Below, piece after piece: positions 26,901 to 33,433 of a stretch of DNA of 64,000 nucleotides (position 1 is the stretch's first letter; each line of letters begins with the position of its first letter). Location: the NCBI GenBank assembly GCA_046160625.1, contig JBJXGZ010000107.1, positions 25,168-89,167 of the forward strand. The letters are read 5' to 3'. Under the pieces are notes generated by a model, which was not told where the DNA came from, made no database searches, and saw only the letters and a program-made list of their open reading frames with translations. This DNA comes from M3007 sp046160625. GTDB lineage: Bacteria > Bacteroidota > Bacteroidia > Chitinophagales > Saprospiraceae. Made by a program: the position numbers and the translations under genes.

Positions 26901-27553
26901 TTTCCGATACGGGAATCGGAATACCGCCTGAACAGATTTTCCGGGTGTTTGAGAGTTTCCAACAGGCCGACGACGATATTTCGGCCAATTATGGTGGTAC
27001 AGGCCTGGGGCTTAGCATCACCAAGGATTTGGTTGAACAGCAAGGGGGTAAAATCGAACTCGAAAGTGAAGTAGGAAAAGGCACGATCATTTCTGTCACC
27101 ATACTTTTTGAATTGGACAATAATCTGGAGACTGACTCCCAGCAAGTTAAAATTCAAAAAATTGCATTTGAAAACTTGCGCATCCTGTTGGTGGAAGACA
27201 CATTTTTCAACCAGATGCTGGCCATTGAACTCCTTAAAAGCCGAATTCCTGGTGTAGAAATCGAGGTTGCCGAAAATGGCCGGGTCGCCTTGGAAAAAAT
27301 CGAAACCAGCGCGTCATTCGACCTGGTGCTCATGGATGTAAAGATGCCTGTGATGGATGGATTGGAGGCCACGCGCCAAATACGCGCCCAGGAAAAATGG
27401 AACAAATTGCCTATAATTGCCCTCACCGCCAATGCTGTACAAGGAGAACTAGATAAATGCCGGGAAGTTGGCATGGACGCTTATGTTACCAAACCTATTG
27501 ACACAGAAGAACTTTTTGATACGATGCTGAAAGTGATTGTTTACCCGCCGTAG
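23957..27553 (+). CDS. Hybrid two-component sensor kinase with periplasmic propeller
   Basis: 1198 residues from ATG 23957, which gives a clean signal peptide (HIILTLLLLSFLSPLWGQ). The periplasmic part has two-component regulator propeller repeats (DEHGRLWFSTMGRG, DRNGTIWIGSNKG, DAFGNLWVGTSYE) and a Y_Y_Y-type domain (LEPGVYTFRVRIEG). A membrane helix (MLLMALLATAAYLFW) follows, then HisKA with His814 in NMSHEIRTPMNA, an HATPase domain (NLLGNAIKF, DTGIGIPPE, GTGLGLSI) and a receiver with Asp1127 (LMDVKMPVMDG). It probably senses an extracellular polymer or surface cue. An in-frame repeat-derived segment (residues about 942-978) interrupts the ATPase domain. The last residues and stop come from the 54-bp element. 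Hpt and regulator genes follow. Confidence 0.92.
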   Translation: MKHLRHIILTLLLLSFLSPLWGQGQRYIFERLKSVRHKFSVNTLATDEHGRLWFSTMGRGAFCYDGYNYFRYKTDSNDSNSLSNDRVYALLPDSKQRVWFATLNGLCYLDRHTDKVHRFMSYQDSVRQFNALFEDRNGTIWIGSNKGMFRFDEASQAMVKIPIVPEKKMRGLTHCFYEDKAGTLWSGRNDGIYKFSANRQQYAPLPLEVPEGKGKKLPADVLFEDSRNVFWIGGVQGLFIFDQNQEKVTRASLPDSLAYRHVSTIIETSDGVLWIGFFGEGLVRWDRQNNSFQCFRNNPRDPYSLQQDFVMSLKADAFGNLWVGTSYEVSRLSLSQQAFTLWPINIQDPGARENSTYRMVEDRQGGIIVSSTTALWYYEKLGAKPQPIRINGQKVAAPDFFTEADSTVWAIIKGRLWIWNVKDRRFDPYKTPPLRGNILNVLVDRDDPQVLWLGTQNGLSRFDRRSGELRSFTQFSPPPFDQFVQRFVDDGRGALWLDLPNFLGRFDKKTFKTTLFNNNTPAPHQLINDEILDINIAPNGWVWVSTSGGITTVDPESGNFHNITGKDNLPDNVVNTVLFDKDQTTWAILPEFISRIEPNLRTLRNISTNATLQASSWTRGRCQLRDGRLLFATVSGPALIDPSKLTEGSPVSAILLTRFQITGETKKQLTGLEFLKHIPLSNTDNNITIEWAGIQTARPDELRYECKMELKGEKMDWEQKGNERQAVYANLEPGVYTFRVRIEGSESPELMLRIAIAPAWWQAESFKMLLMALLATAAYLFWRYRENHSELLKQKELAEQTAHYKSRFLANMSHEIRTPMNAILGLSRLLTESELPTKQGEYADAIRQSSENLLVIVNDVLDQMKIESGQFKFQHKPFDLELIVRHLQNTLGFKAEEKGLRFEIKIEPDTPTRLVGDPVRLNQILTNLLGNAIKFTDSGRVQLVVGSSSSSRQVAGAPADRPLPTATAPSNAPARCQLIFTVSDTGIGIPPEQIFRVFESFQQADDDISANYGGTGLGLSITKDLVEQQGGKIELESEVGKGTIISVTILFELDNNLETDSQQVKIQKIAFENLRILLVEDTFFNQMLAIELLKSRIPGVEIEVAENGRVALEKIETSASFDLVLMDVKMPVMDGLEATRQIRAQEKWNKLPIIALTANAVQGELDKCREVGMDAYVTKPIDTEELFDTMLKVIVYPP
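26779..26889. repeat. GCAGTA-type repeat inserted in frame in the kinase ATPase domain
   Basis: GTTGGCAGTAGCAGTAGCAG on the left is mirrored by CACTGCCAACTGCTACTGCC on the right, so the segment can fold as a hairpin. It encodes a low-complexity stretch beginning VVGSSSSSRQVAG, between the N-box beta strand (GRVQLVV) and the G1 box strand (CQLIFTVSDTG). The same words form the intergenic array at 20068-20120. Confidence 0.8.
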
Positions 27554-27596
27554 CTTTCCCGCCTGCCGAGTCTTGGCGGGCAGGAGCGAAGGAGGG
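27543..27596 (-). repeat. 54-bp palindromic element, copy 1 (inverted)
   Basis: Reverse complement of the element found at 29567, 29657, 33268 and 34688. The core CCCGCC-AAGACTCGGCA-GGCGGG is palindromic. Here it overlaps the end of the hybrid kinase gene: the final codons (Tyr-Pro-Pro) and the TAG at 27551-27553 are within or at its edge. Confidence 0.9.
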
Positions 27597-27639
27597 GTGA
27601 TTAGGTAATTGGTGATTTGGGCTTTGAAATTTTCAGAAA

Positions 27640-27930
27640 ATGGACATAAACACCGAATACCTCCGTAGTCTGCTCGGCAGTGAAGAAGCCGCACAAAAAT
27701 TCATCATCATGTTCCGGGAACAATTGCCGGGCCAGCTAGAAACCCTGCGTCAAGCCCTCGCTGTTGGCGATTGGGAGACCGCCAGCAATACAGCGCATGG
27801 CCTCAAAAGTCAGTGTCGCTATCTTGGATTGGATGAAGCGGCAGAATTACTTCAAGAGATGGAAAACAACCCTACAGGAACGATGAACGATGAACTAAGA
27901 ACTATAAGCTTCATGCTCGAGCGTTTATAG
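27640..27930 (+). CDS. Histidine phosphotransfer (Hpt) protein
   Basis: A 96-residue helical protein. The phosphoacceptor is His53 in NTAHGLKSQCRYLG, the usual Hpt signature. It follows the hybrid kinase by 86 bases and would accept phosphate from the receiver (Asp1127) and pass it to a response regulator, plausibly the OmpR-type protein encoded convergently. The C-terminal 12 residues lie in a short inverted repeat (ACTATAA/TTTATAGT), directly followed by a CATACAT array, so the true domain may end near residue 80. Confidence 0.85.
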   Translation: MDINTEYLRSLLGSEEAAQKFIIMFREQLPGQLETLRQALAVGDWETASNTAHGLKSQCRYLGLDEAAELLQEMENNPTGTMNDELRTISFMLERL

Positions 27931-27932
27931 TT

Positions 27933-27960
27933 CATACATCATACATCATACATCATACAT
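27933..27960. repeat. Heptamer CATACAT array, second locus
   Basis: Four perfect CATACAT copies followed by CATAGTTA, lying between the convergent Hpt and response-regulator genes and ending 5 bases from the regulator stop. Same heptamer (opposite strand) as 13968-14030. Confidence 0.9.
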
Positions 27961-27965
27961 CATAG

Positions 27966-28646
27966 TTATCTAACAACCAACTGGTACCCCTCCCCGTGCA
28001 CATTGAGAATCTCAATTCGAGGCTCAGCAGAGAGGAAGGTACGGAGCTTGCTCACGTAAACATTAAGGCTTCGCCCCTTGAGCATGTCCTCGTCGCCCCA
28101 GATGCGCTGGAGGGCGGTGTCGCGGCGAATAATTCCGTTATCGCTTTCACAGAATAGTTGAAGTAATTTGGCTTCTATGGCGGTGAGTTTCACCATTTCA
28201 GGGCCGCCGTGGAGCTCGCGAGACGATACATCGAAGCGATAGAGGCCAATTTCGTAAACGGCTTTTTCGCTCTGTTTTTGTTGTGCGCTGCTGCGTTTGA
28301 GGGTATTTCGAACACGGAGGTAGAGCTCTTCCATGCTAAAAGGTTTGGTAATATAGTCGTCGGCCCCAAGCGCCAGACCCCGGATGCGCTCTTCTTTTTG
28401 GACGGCTCCTGTGAGGAACAAGATGGGGATGTTGGGGTTGAGCTGGCGAATATCTTCGGCGAGGGAAAACCCGTCTTTGAGCGGCATTTTCACATCGAGG
28501 ATACAGCCATCAAACTTGCCAGATTTGAACGCTGCCAGCCCTTCGTCGCCGCTGTGGCGCATTGTAATTGTGTATCCCTTTGCTTCGAGGTATTCTTTCG
28601 TGAGCGGACTAAGGTTAAGATCGTCATCAACAAGGAGGAGGTGCAT
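27966..28646 (-). CDS. OmpR-family response regulator
   Basis: 226 residues. ATG 28646 puts the receiver at the N-terminus (MHLLLVDDDLNL); the frame extends 31 codons further but those read a CCAATC-type repeat. The receiver has the acidic pair at residues 7-9, phosphoacceptor Asp51 (CILDVKMPLKDG) and Lys in DDYITKPF. The C-terminal winged helix (LTAIEAKLLQLFCESDNGIIRR, then RSLNVYVSKLRTFL) binds DNA. It is convergent with the kinase-Hpt genes and is probably their output. Genes controlled are not identifiable here. Confidence 0.92.
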   Translation of the reverse strand: MHLLLVDDDLNLSPLTKEYLEAKGYTITMRHSGDEGLAAFKSGKFDGCILDVKMPLKDGFSLAEDIRQLNPNIPILFLTGAVQKEERIRGLALGADDYITKPFSMEELYLRVRNTLKRSSAQQKQSEKAVYEIGLYRFDVSSRELHGGPEMVKLTAIEAKLLQLFCESDNGIIRRDTALQRIWGDEDMLKGRSLNVYVSKLRTFLSAEPRIEILNVHGEGYQLVVR

Positions 28647-28650
28647 GGTG

Positions 28651-28702
28651 GTGATTGGTTTATTGGTTGATTGGGGATTTGGGTAGTTGGGGATTTGGTG
28701 AT
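28651..28702. repeat. GATTTGGGGATTGG-type repeat stretch
   Basis: A run of TTGGTTGATTGGGGATTTGG-like words. Read on the reverse strand it has the CCAATCACC/CCAAATCCCC words seen at 20117-20163 and in the caspase linkers at 29714-29735 and 34758-34797. It abuts the start of the response regulator. Confidence 0.65.
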
Positions 28703-28850
28703 TCGGCCCACAAACATCGGCAAGAGCGGTGGTTTTCAAATGCGAGAAAACAGAATGCGCCCCAATTTTTACACTTTTTTACCTTTTTTGAGAAAAGGAC
28801 ACATGCAAACTATCGTTGCAGGATAGACCTTTGTACCGGAATTATTGGCA

Positions 28851-29408
28851 ATGGGCAAATTTACACCCTTATCTTTTCTTAGAAAAATCGCAACCGGCAG
28901 GAATGTGTTGCTGCTTTTTGCGCTTTTTATCGCTTTTACAGGGTTTATCATGCCTTCTTTGGAAGCTGATATCAAAGCCCTTTCCGGTGGGGTAGGTGTT
29001 ATAGATTTGGAGTTTTTTTACGCTCCTGGAAAAGCACAGTCTATGTTGAGCGCCTATGGGTCAGAAGGCATACATCTATATCTCATTGCTCAATGGACGG
29101 TGGATTTGGTTTTTCCGGTTATCGCCGGGCTTTTCTTTGCTACTTGTTTGCTGTGGGTTGGAGCGAAGCGCTGGTGGTGGCTAGGCTTGATGATCACTTT
29201 GGTGGATTTGATTGAGAACGTTTTTATTACGATCCTCCTTGTTCAATATCCTGATTTTTCGCCCCCCATTGCCTTGATCAGCTGTGTTTTCACCAGCCTT
29301 AAATGGGCGACCATTTTCTTTTCCAACGGCCTGATTCTTTTTTACGGCGGGAAAAAATTTCTGGCCAGCCGCAGAATTAAAATGGAACAAAGCAGCAGTC
29401 TGCTGTAG
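28851..29408 (+). CDS. Multi-pass membrane protein, unknown function
   Basis: 185 residues from ATG 28851. Four hydrophobic segments are visible: VLLLFALFIAFTGFIMP, LIAQWTVDLVFPVIAGLFF, WWWLGLMITLVDLIENVFITILLV, and LKWATIFFSNGLILFYG. The second and third carry Asp/Glu within the membrane. I do not recognise a family. It stands alone, between the divergent regulator and the caspase gene. Confidence 0.75.
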   Translation: MGKFTPLSFLRKIATGRNVLLLFALFIAFTGFIMPSLEADIKALSGGVGVIDLEFFYAPGKAQSMLSAYGSEGIHLYLIAQWTVDLVFPVIAGLFFATCLLWVGAKRWWWLGLMITLVDLIENVFITILLVQYPDFSPPIALISCVFTSLKWATIFFSNGLILFYGGKKFLASRRIKMEQSSSLL

Positions 29409-29470
29409 TTGATTGCGCTTGGAGGCTAGACCTAAATCCATATTTCAACATTGGCCTTTACAAATCTGTG

Positions 29471-29478
29471 TAGTTTTG
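29471..29478 (+). promoter_or_regulatory. Candidate -7 box (TAGTTTTG) of the first caspase-TPR gene
   Basis: TAGTTTTG fits TAnnTTTG and lies 22 bases before the ATG at 29501. No clear -33 element. Confidence 0.45.
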
Positions 29479-29500
29479 AGGTGTACTTAAAACTCAGGCC

Positions 29501-32386
29501 ATGTTGAAACCGCTACTCGTACTGCTTCTCTGTCTTCCTTATTTGGCAAGCACCCAAAATGAAAAACCCTCCTTCGCTCCTGCCCGCCAAGACTCGGAAG
29601 GCGGGAAAGCTACGGCGGGTAAAAGCGTCAAGCCTTTACCCCAATCCACCAATCATCCCTCCTCCGCCCCTGCCCGCCAAGACTCGGCAGGCGGGAAGGC
29701 TACGGCGGGTGAACAATCCACCAATCACCAAACCCGCGCCGTCGTCATCGGCATCTCCGACTATCAGGACCCCGCCATCCCCGATCTGCGCTTCGCCGAC
29801 CGGGACGCAGAGGCGTTCGCCAATTTCCTGCGATCGCCGGCAGGCGGCTCGCTCGACGGGGATCACCTCAAAGTGCTGACCAATTCGGAAGCCACCGCTG
29901 GCCGCATTGCTGAGGCCTTCGACGCCCTTATCGAACAGGCTACCGAGGGCGAGCAGGTCATCATCTACTTTTCCGGCCACGGCGACGTGGAAGGCAAGAA
30001 AATTTCGCAACCGGGATTCCTGCTCGCATGGGACGCCCCGTCACGCGTCTATATGGGCGGCGGCACCTATTCGCTTTCCTTTTTGCAGGAGATCGTCTCC
30101 ACGCTGTCGGTGCAGAACAAAGCGAAGGTCATCGTCATCACCGATGCCTGCCACGCCGGGAAACTGGCCGGCAGCCAAATCGGCGGGGCACAATTGACTT
30201 CTGCCAACCTCGCCAAGCAGTACGCCAACGAGATGAAAATCCTCTCCTGTCAGCCCAACGAGTTCTCGCTCGAGGGCGAGCAGTGGGGCGGCGGGCGCGG
30301 CTGTTTCAGCTACCACCTCGTGGACGGGCTGTTCGGCTTGGCAGACCGAAACGGCGATGGCTTTGTCTCGGTCGGCGAGCTGGACCGTTATTTAGAGGAC
30401 AAAGTGACTGCCGAAGCCGCGCCCCAAAGCCAGGTGCCGATGTTGTTGGGGAACAAGACCGAGCGGCTAGCGGCGGTCAACGCAGGGATTTTGGCGGAAC
30501 TGCAAAAGCACAAGGCGGGTGGGATGCCGACCTTCGCCGCCACTGAGAGCCGGGGCTTCGAGGACGAGGTGCTGGCGAAAGTGGACACGAGCATCCGGCA
30601 GATGTACCGGGCCTTCAAACTGGCGGTGCAGGAGAAGCGGTATTTCCTGCCTGCCGGAAACTCGGCTGAAGATTACTACGCTCAACTCACACAGGTGGAA
30701 GCACTCGCCCCCCTGCGCGGCATGATGAAACGCAACTACGCCGCCGCCCTGCAAGACGATGCGCAGCAGGTGCTCAACCATTGGCTGAAAGACCAATCCC
30801 TTTTAACCTTTGGAAGCGACAGCAAAGGACGGTTGCCGCTAAAAGTGTTCACGGAAAAGGTCAAGGCATTCCCCCGCTGCCTCGACCGGGCTGCTGAGCT
30901 GCTGGGCAGCAAGCATTACATGTACGCCACCCTGAAAGCCAGGAGGTATTTTTTCGAGGGCTACCTCTTGGCGGATTCCAACAAAAACCCCGACACAGAA
31001 TTGGGCGAGCGGGCTTTGGGGCTTTTCCGCCAATCACTCGAATGGCAGCCGGAACAGCCGCAGGTCTATTGGCAGATGAGCGAGGTCTTTGGCTACAACC
31101 TCTTGCAGCCCGATTCGCTGGAGCATTACGCCCGGCTGGCAAGCGAGATGTACCCTAATTGGATAAGACCTTGCACCCAAGCTGCTTGGTTGCTTTTCTC
31201 CAAATACGAGCAATTCGACCGGGCAAAACCCTTTATGGAGCAGGCAAGATGCATAGATTCCAATGCAGTAGAAGTATTGCATACTTGGGCTGTTTTTGAT
31301 TATGGTCAAAAACGCTTTGCCGAAGCGGAATGGCATTTCAAAAAAGTCATTGCGCTGGATTCGACCATTGATAATATTTGGAACAACCTCGGTCTTTTTT
31401 ACTCCATGACCGGGCGCTTTGCCGAAGCGGAGCCGATTTTGAAAAAAGCCATTGCGCTGGATTCGACGCTTGCCCATCCGAGGAACAACCTCGGTACTTT
31501 GTACATCCAAACCCGCCGCTTCGCCGAAGCGGAGCCGGTCTTGAAAAAAGCCATTGCGCTTGATTCGACACTTGCCCCTGCTTTGAACAACCTCGGTTAT
31601 TCGTACATCCAAACCCGCCGGTATGCCGAAGCGGAGCCGTTGCTGAATAAATCCCTTGCCTTGGATTCGGCGAACATTTATACCTTGAATCATCTCGGGT
31701 CTTTGTACTTCAATACCCGTCGGAATGCCGAAGCAGAGCGGGTTTGGAAAAAAGCCATTGCGCTCGATTCGACAAAAGCCACTATATGGTTTAACCTCTC
31801 GAATTCGTATATCAGCACCCGCCGCTTTGCCGAAGCGGAGCAAGTTTTGAAAAAAGCCATTGCACTCGATTCGACGCTTTTGCCTGTATGGAACAGCCTC
31901 GGAACTGTATACAACCAAACCCGTCGCTACGCCGAAGCGGAGCCGGTTTTGAAAAAAGCCATTGCGCTGGATTCGACGAATGTCTCTGCCAGGAACGGCC
32001 TTGGATTTGCGTACCTCAACACCCGCCGCTTTGCCGAAGCAGAACCAGTTTTGAAAAAAGCCATTGCCTTGGATTCAACCTATGCCAACCCGCGCAGGCA
32101 CCTCGGCATGGTCTGTTTCAAAACAAACCGCCCCGAAGAGGCCAGGCAAAACTTCCTCAAAGCGATGGAACTAAACCCCAACTATGCAGGGGCGATGCTC
32201 GGCATGGCTTATCTCCTCGTCGCAGAAGGAAAAATCGATGAAGCCTTTGGCTTTATAGAACAGGCCATCCAAAAGAAAGCCACTTTCGAGGAATTGGAAT
32301 CTGACACGGACCTCGCCCCTCTCCGCGCGTTGCCGGAGTGGAAGGAATTGATGAAAAAACATTTTCCGGATAAGGTAAAAGACTAA
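29501..32386 (+). CDS. Exported caspase-like peptidase (C14) with TPR array
   Basis: A 961-residue protein with a signal peptide (MLKPLLVLLLCLPYLAST). Residues 23-78 are a linker made of two copies of a repeat-encoded peptide (APARQDS-GGKATAG). The caspase p20-like domain spans about 79-300, with catalytic His160 (YFSGHGD) and Cys217 (TDACHAG). An EF-hand-like loop, DRNGDGFVSVGE, is at 282-293. A helical middle part leads to about ten TPRs (residues about 590-930). Eight of these are 34-residue units repeated every 102 bp with little divergence (RRFAEAEPVLKKAIALDST). It is probably an exported Ca-dependent orthocaspase whose TPRs recruit a partner. A paralogue lies at 34619. Confidence 0.92.
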   Translation: MLKPLLVLLLCLPYLASTQNEKPSFAPARQDSEGGKATAGKSVKPLPQSTNHPSSAPARQDSAGGKATAGEQSTNHQTRAVVIGISDYQDPAIPDLRFADRDAEAFANFLRSPAGGSLDGDHLKVLTNSEATAGRIAEAFDALIEQATEGEQVIIYFSGHGDVEGKKISQPGFLLAWDAPSRVYMGGGTYSLSFLQEIVSTLSVQNKAKVIVITDACHAGKLAGSQIGGAQLTSANLAKQYANEMKILSCQPNEFSLEGEQWGGGRGCFSYHLVDGLFGLADRNGDGFVSVGELDRYLEDKVTAEAAPQSQVPMLLGNKTERLAAVNAGILAELQKHKAGGMPTFAATESRGFEDEVLAKVDTSIRQMYRAFKLAVQEKRYFLPAGNSAEDYYAQLTQVEALAPLRGMMKRNYAAALQDDAQQVLNHWLKDQSLLTFGSDSKGRLPLKVFTEKVKAFPRCLDRAAELLGSKHYMYATLKARRYFFEGYLLADSNKNPDTELGERALGLFRQSLEWQPEQPQVYWQMSEVFGYNLLQPDSLEHYARLASEMYPNWIRPCTQAAWLLFSKYEQFDRAKPFMEQARCIDSNAVEVLHTWAVFDYGQKRFAEAEWHFKKVIALDSTIDNIWNNLGLFYSMTGRFAEAEPILKKAIALDSTLAHPRNNLGTLYIQTRRFAEAEPVLKKAIALDSTLAPALNNLGYSYIQTRRYAEAEPLLNKSLALDSANIYTLNHLGSLYFNTRRNAEAERVWKKAIALDSTKATIWFNLSNSYISTRRFAEAEQVLKKAIALDSTLLPVWNSLGTVYNQTRRYAEAEPVLKKAIALDSTNVSARNGLGFAYLNTRRFAEAEPVLKKAIALDSTYANPRRHLGMVCFKTNRPEEARQNFLKAMELNPNYAGAMLGMAYLLVAEGKIDEAFGFIEQAIQKKATFEELESDTDLAPLRALPEWKELMKKHFPDKVKD
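29567..29620 (+). repeat. 54-bp palindromic element, copy 2 (coding)
   Basis: Exactly 18 codons, read in frame as PSFAPARQDSEGGKATAG within the caspase linker. Differs from copy 1 at one base in the core (GGAAGG for GGCAGG). Confidence 0.92.
29657..29710 (+). repeat. 54-bp palindromic element, copy 3 (coding)
   Basis: Second in-frame copy in the same caspase gene, read PSSAPARQDSAGGKATAG; 36 bases after copy 2, separated by CCAATCCACC-type repeats. Confidence 0.92.
31313..32120 (+). repeat. 102-bp tandem coding repeat (TPR units)
   Basis: CGCTTTGCCGAAGCGGA or a close variant recurs at 31313, 31415, 31517, 31619, 31721, 31823, 31925 and 32027, a strict 102-bp (34-codon) period. DNA similarity between units is high, suggesting recent duplication or gene conversion. 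Confidence 0.9.
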
Positions 32387-32427
32387 AGGGCTGGAAGCAT
32401 TTCCCGGGAAGCAATGATAGATAACCT

Positions 32428-32835
32428 TTAGACAGCAGGGTTGGCTTCAAGCCAGGCTTTGATGGTGGAGATGAAGAGTTTCATGTCGGCGAGTAGAACT
32501 TCGAGGTCGCCGGCGGTGGGCACTTCATTGATTTTGTAATCCGAACCAGTCCTCGTCTCGAACGCCTTTTTGACCATCCGGCCAAAATGACCGGGGAATA
32601 CGCCAGTTTTGACAAAGTTTTTATTGAACCAGCCTATCAATTGCATATGCTTTGTCGTCTCGAAACCCCGGAAAACACCTAGTGCCAACATAGCATAAAA
32701 CATCCCATAATAGACCCTATTTGTCGCAACGGCCACTCGTAGGCTCTCCAAGTTGTGCTCAGCATCCAAGATGCATTCCTCCGCTTGCTGAAGACGCATG
32801 GAAACCAAAAAATCGCGCTGTTCTTGAGTTATCAT
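32428..32835 (-). CDS. HEPN-domain protein (toxin side of an MNT-HEPN module)
   Basis: A 135-residue all-helical protein. The HEPN/UPF0332-type core is visible: AEHNLESLRVAVATNRVYYGMFYAMLAL, then TTKHMQLIGWFNKNFVK and FETRTGSDYK (the family's R-x-x-x-D-Y). A textbook RX4-6H RNase motif is not obvious, although R-GFETTK-H would fit a six-residue spacing. By analogy with HepT/MntA (type VII) systems it may be an RNase neutralised by AMPylation. Its ATG overlaps the stop of the nucleotidyltransferase gene by four bases. Confidence 0.8.
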   Translation of the reverse strand: MITQEQRDFLVSMRLQQAEECILDAEHNLESLRVAVATNRVYYGMFYAMLALGVFRGFETTKHMQLIGWFNKNFVKTGVFPGHFGRMVKKAFETRTGSDYKINEVPTAGDLEVLLADMKLFISTIKAWLEANPAV

Positions 32836-33155
32836 GCGTATATGCCTTCTGAAAGTGCTTTGACAAATACTGGCTCATAACCTCTAAAAGTATTCCGCAA
32901 CTCGCTCTCGGATACGATAAGTGTTTGGGTAAAAACATCATGTTCAGAGTCAATATCGGCCATAATGTCCCAAACAGAACGGCGAAAAGGCCAATCATAA
33001 TCCCCCCGCACGACCACCACAAAATCCCAATCCGACCACTTAGTCGGCTTGCCCCAGGCTCGGGAGCCAAACAGGACAACATCCTTGATCTTGTCGCCGA
33101 ATTGCGCTGTCAGCCGCTGTTTGGCTGCTTGCAGGATTTTATCACGTTTTTTCAT
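32832..33155 (-). CDS. Minimal nucleotidyltransferase (MNT), antitoxin side
   Basis: 107 residues from ATG 33155; a frame 22 codons longer exists but has no support. The nucleotidyltransferase motif is GSRAWGKPTKWSDWDFVVV: GS followed by the D-x-D metal site. It is coupled to the HEPN gene by an ATGA overlap. In MntA/HepT pairs the MNT protein adenylylates the HEPN toxin. The pair lies between two caspase genes, on the opposite strand. Confidence 0.85.
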   Translation of the reverse strand: MKKRDKILQAAKQRLTAQFGDKIKDVVLFGSRAWGKPTKWSDWDFVVVVRGDYDWPFRRSVWDIMADIDSEHDVFTQTLIVSESELRNTFRGYEPVFVKALSEGIYA

Positions 33156-33201
33156 AAATATAAACCGTAGGTTACGCAAAAATACTGAAACCTGATTTGC
33201 T

Positions 33202-33363
33202 ATGAAATATTTCTTTTTCATTGTCTCCCTGCTTGTTGGTGTTTCTCTTGCCGCCCAAACCGAAAAACCTGCCTTCGCTCCTACCCGCCAAGACTCAGCA
33301 GGTGGGAAAGCTACGGCAGGTGCCGGGGAAGCATTGAATTTTAATAATCAAAGGATTAAATGA
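33202..33363 (+). pseudogene. Truncated leader of a third caspase-TPR family gene
   Basis: A 53-codon reading frame: signal peptide (MKYFFFIVSLLVGVSLAAQ), then TEKPAFAPTRQDSAGGKATAG, which matches the start of the caspase protein at 34619 (TEKPASAPARQDSEGGKPTAG). After that the similarity stops: 12 unrelated residues, then TGA. The caspase domain is absent, and the AAA ATPase gene begins 70 bases later. It carries copy 4 of the 54-bp element. It is probably the 5' remnant of a deleted or displaced paralogue, though expression of a small exported peptide cannot be excluded. Confidence 0.75.
33268..33321 (+). repeat. 54-bp palindromic element, copy 4
   Basis: The most diverged copy (TACCCGCC, CTCAGCAGGTGGG, GGCAGGT), in frame in the truncated caspase leader. 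Confidence 0.85.
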
Positions 33364-33433
33364 TAAAAAAATGAAGATCCAATCGTAGTTTTATGCCGTA
33401 AATCGAAAATATAATTTTATAATTACGGTAAAA

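Noticed and set aside
31034..31918. Reverse-strand frame with internal repeats opposite the caspase TPR region
   Set aside because: Its repeats are only the complement of the TPR units.
31313..32120. Non-coding minisatellite or CRISPR
   Set aside because: The 102-bp period is 34 codons and encodes TPR units in frame.
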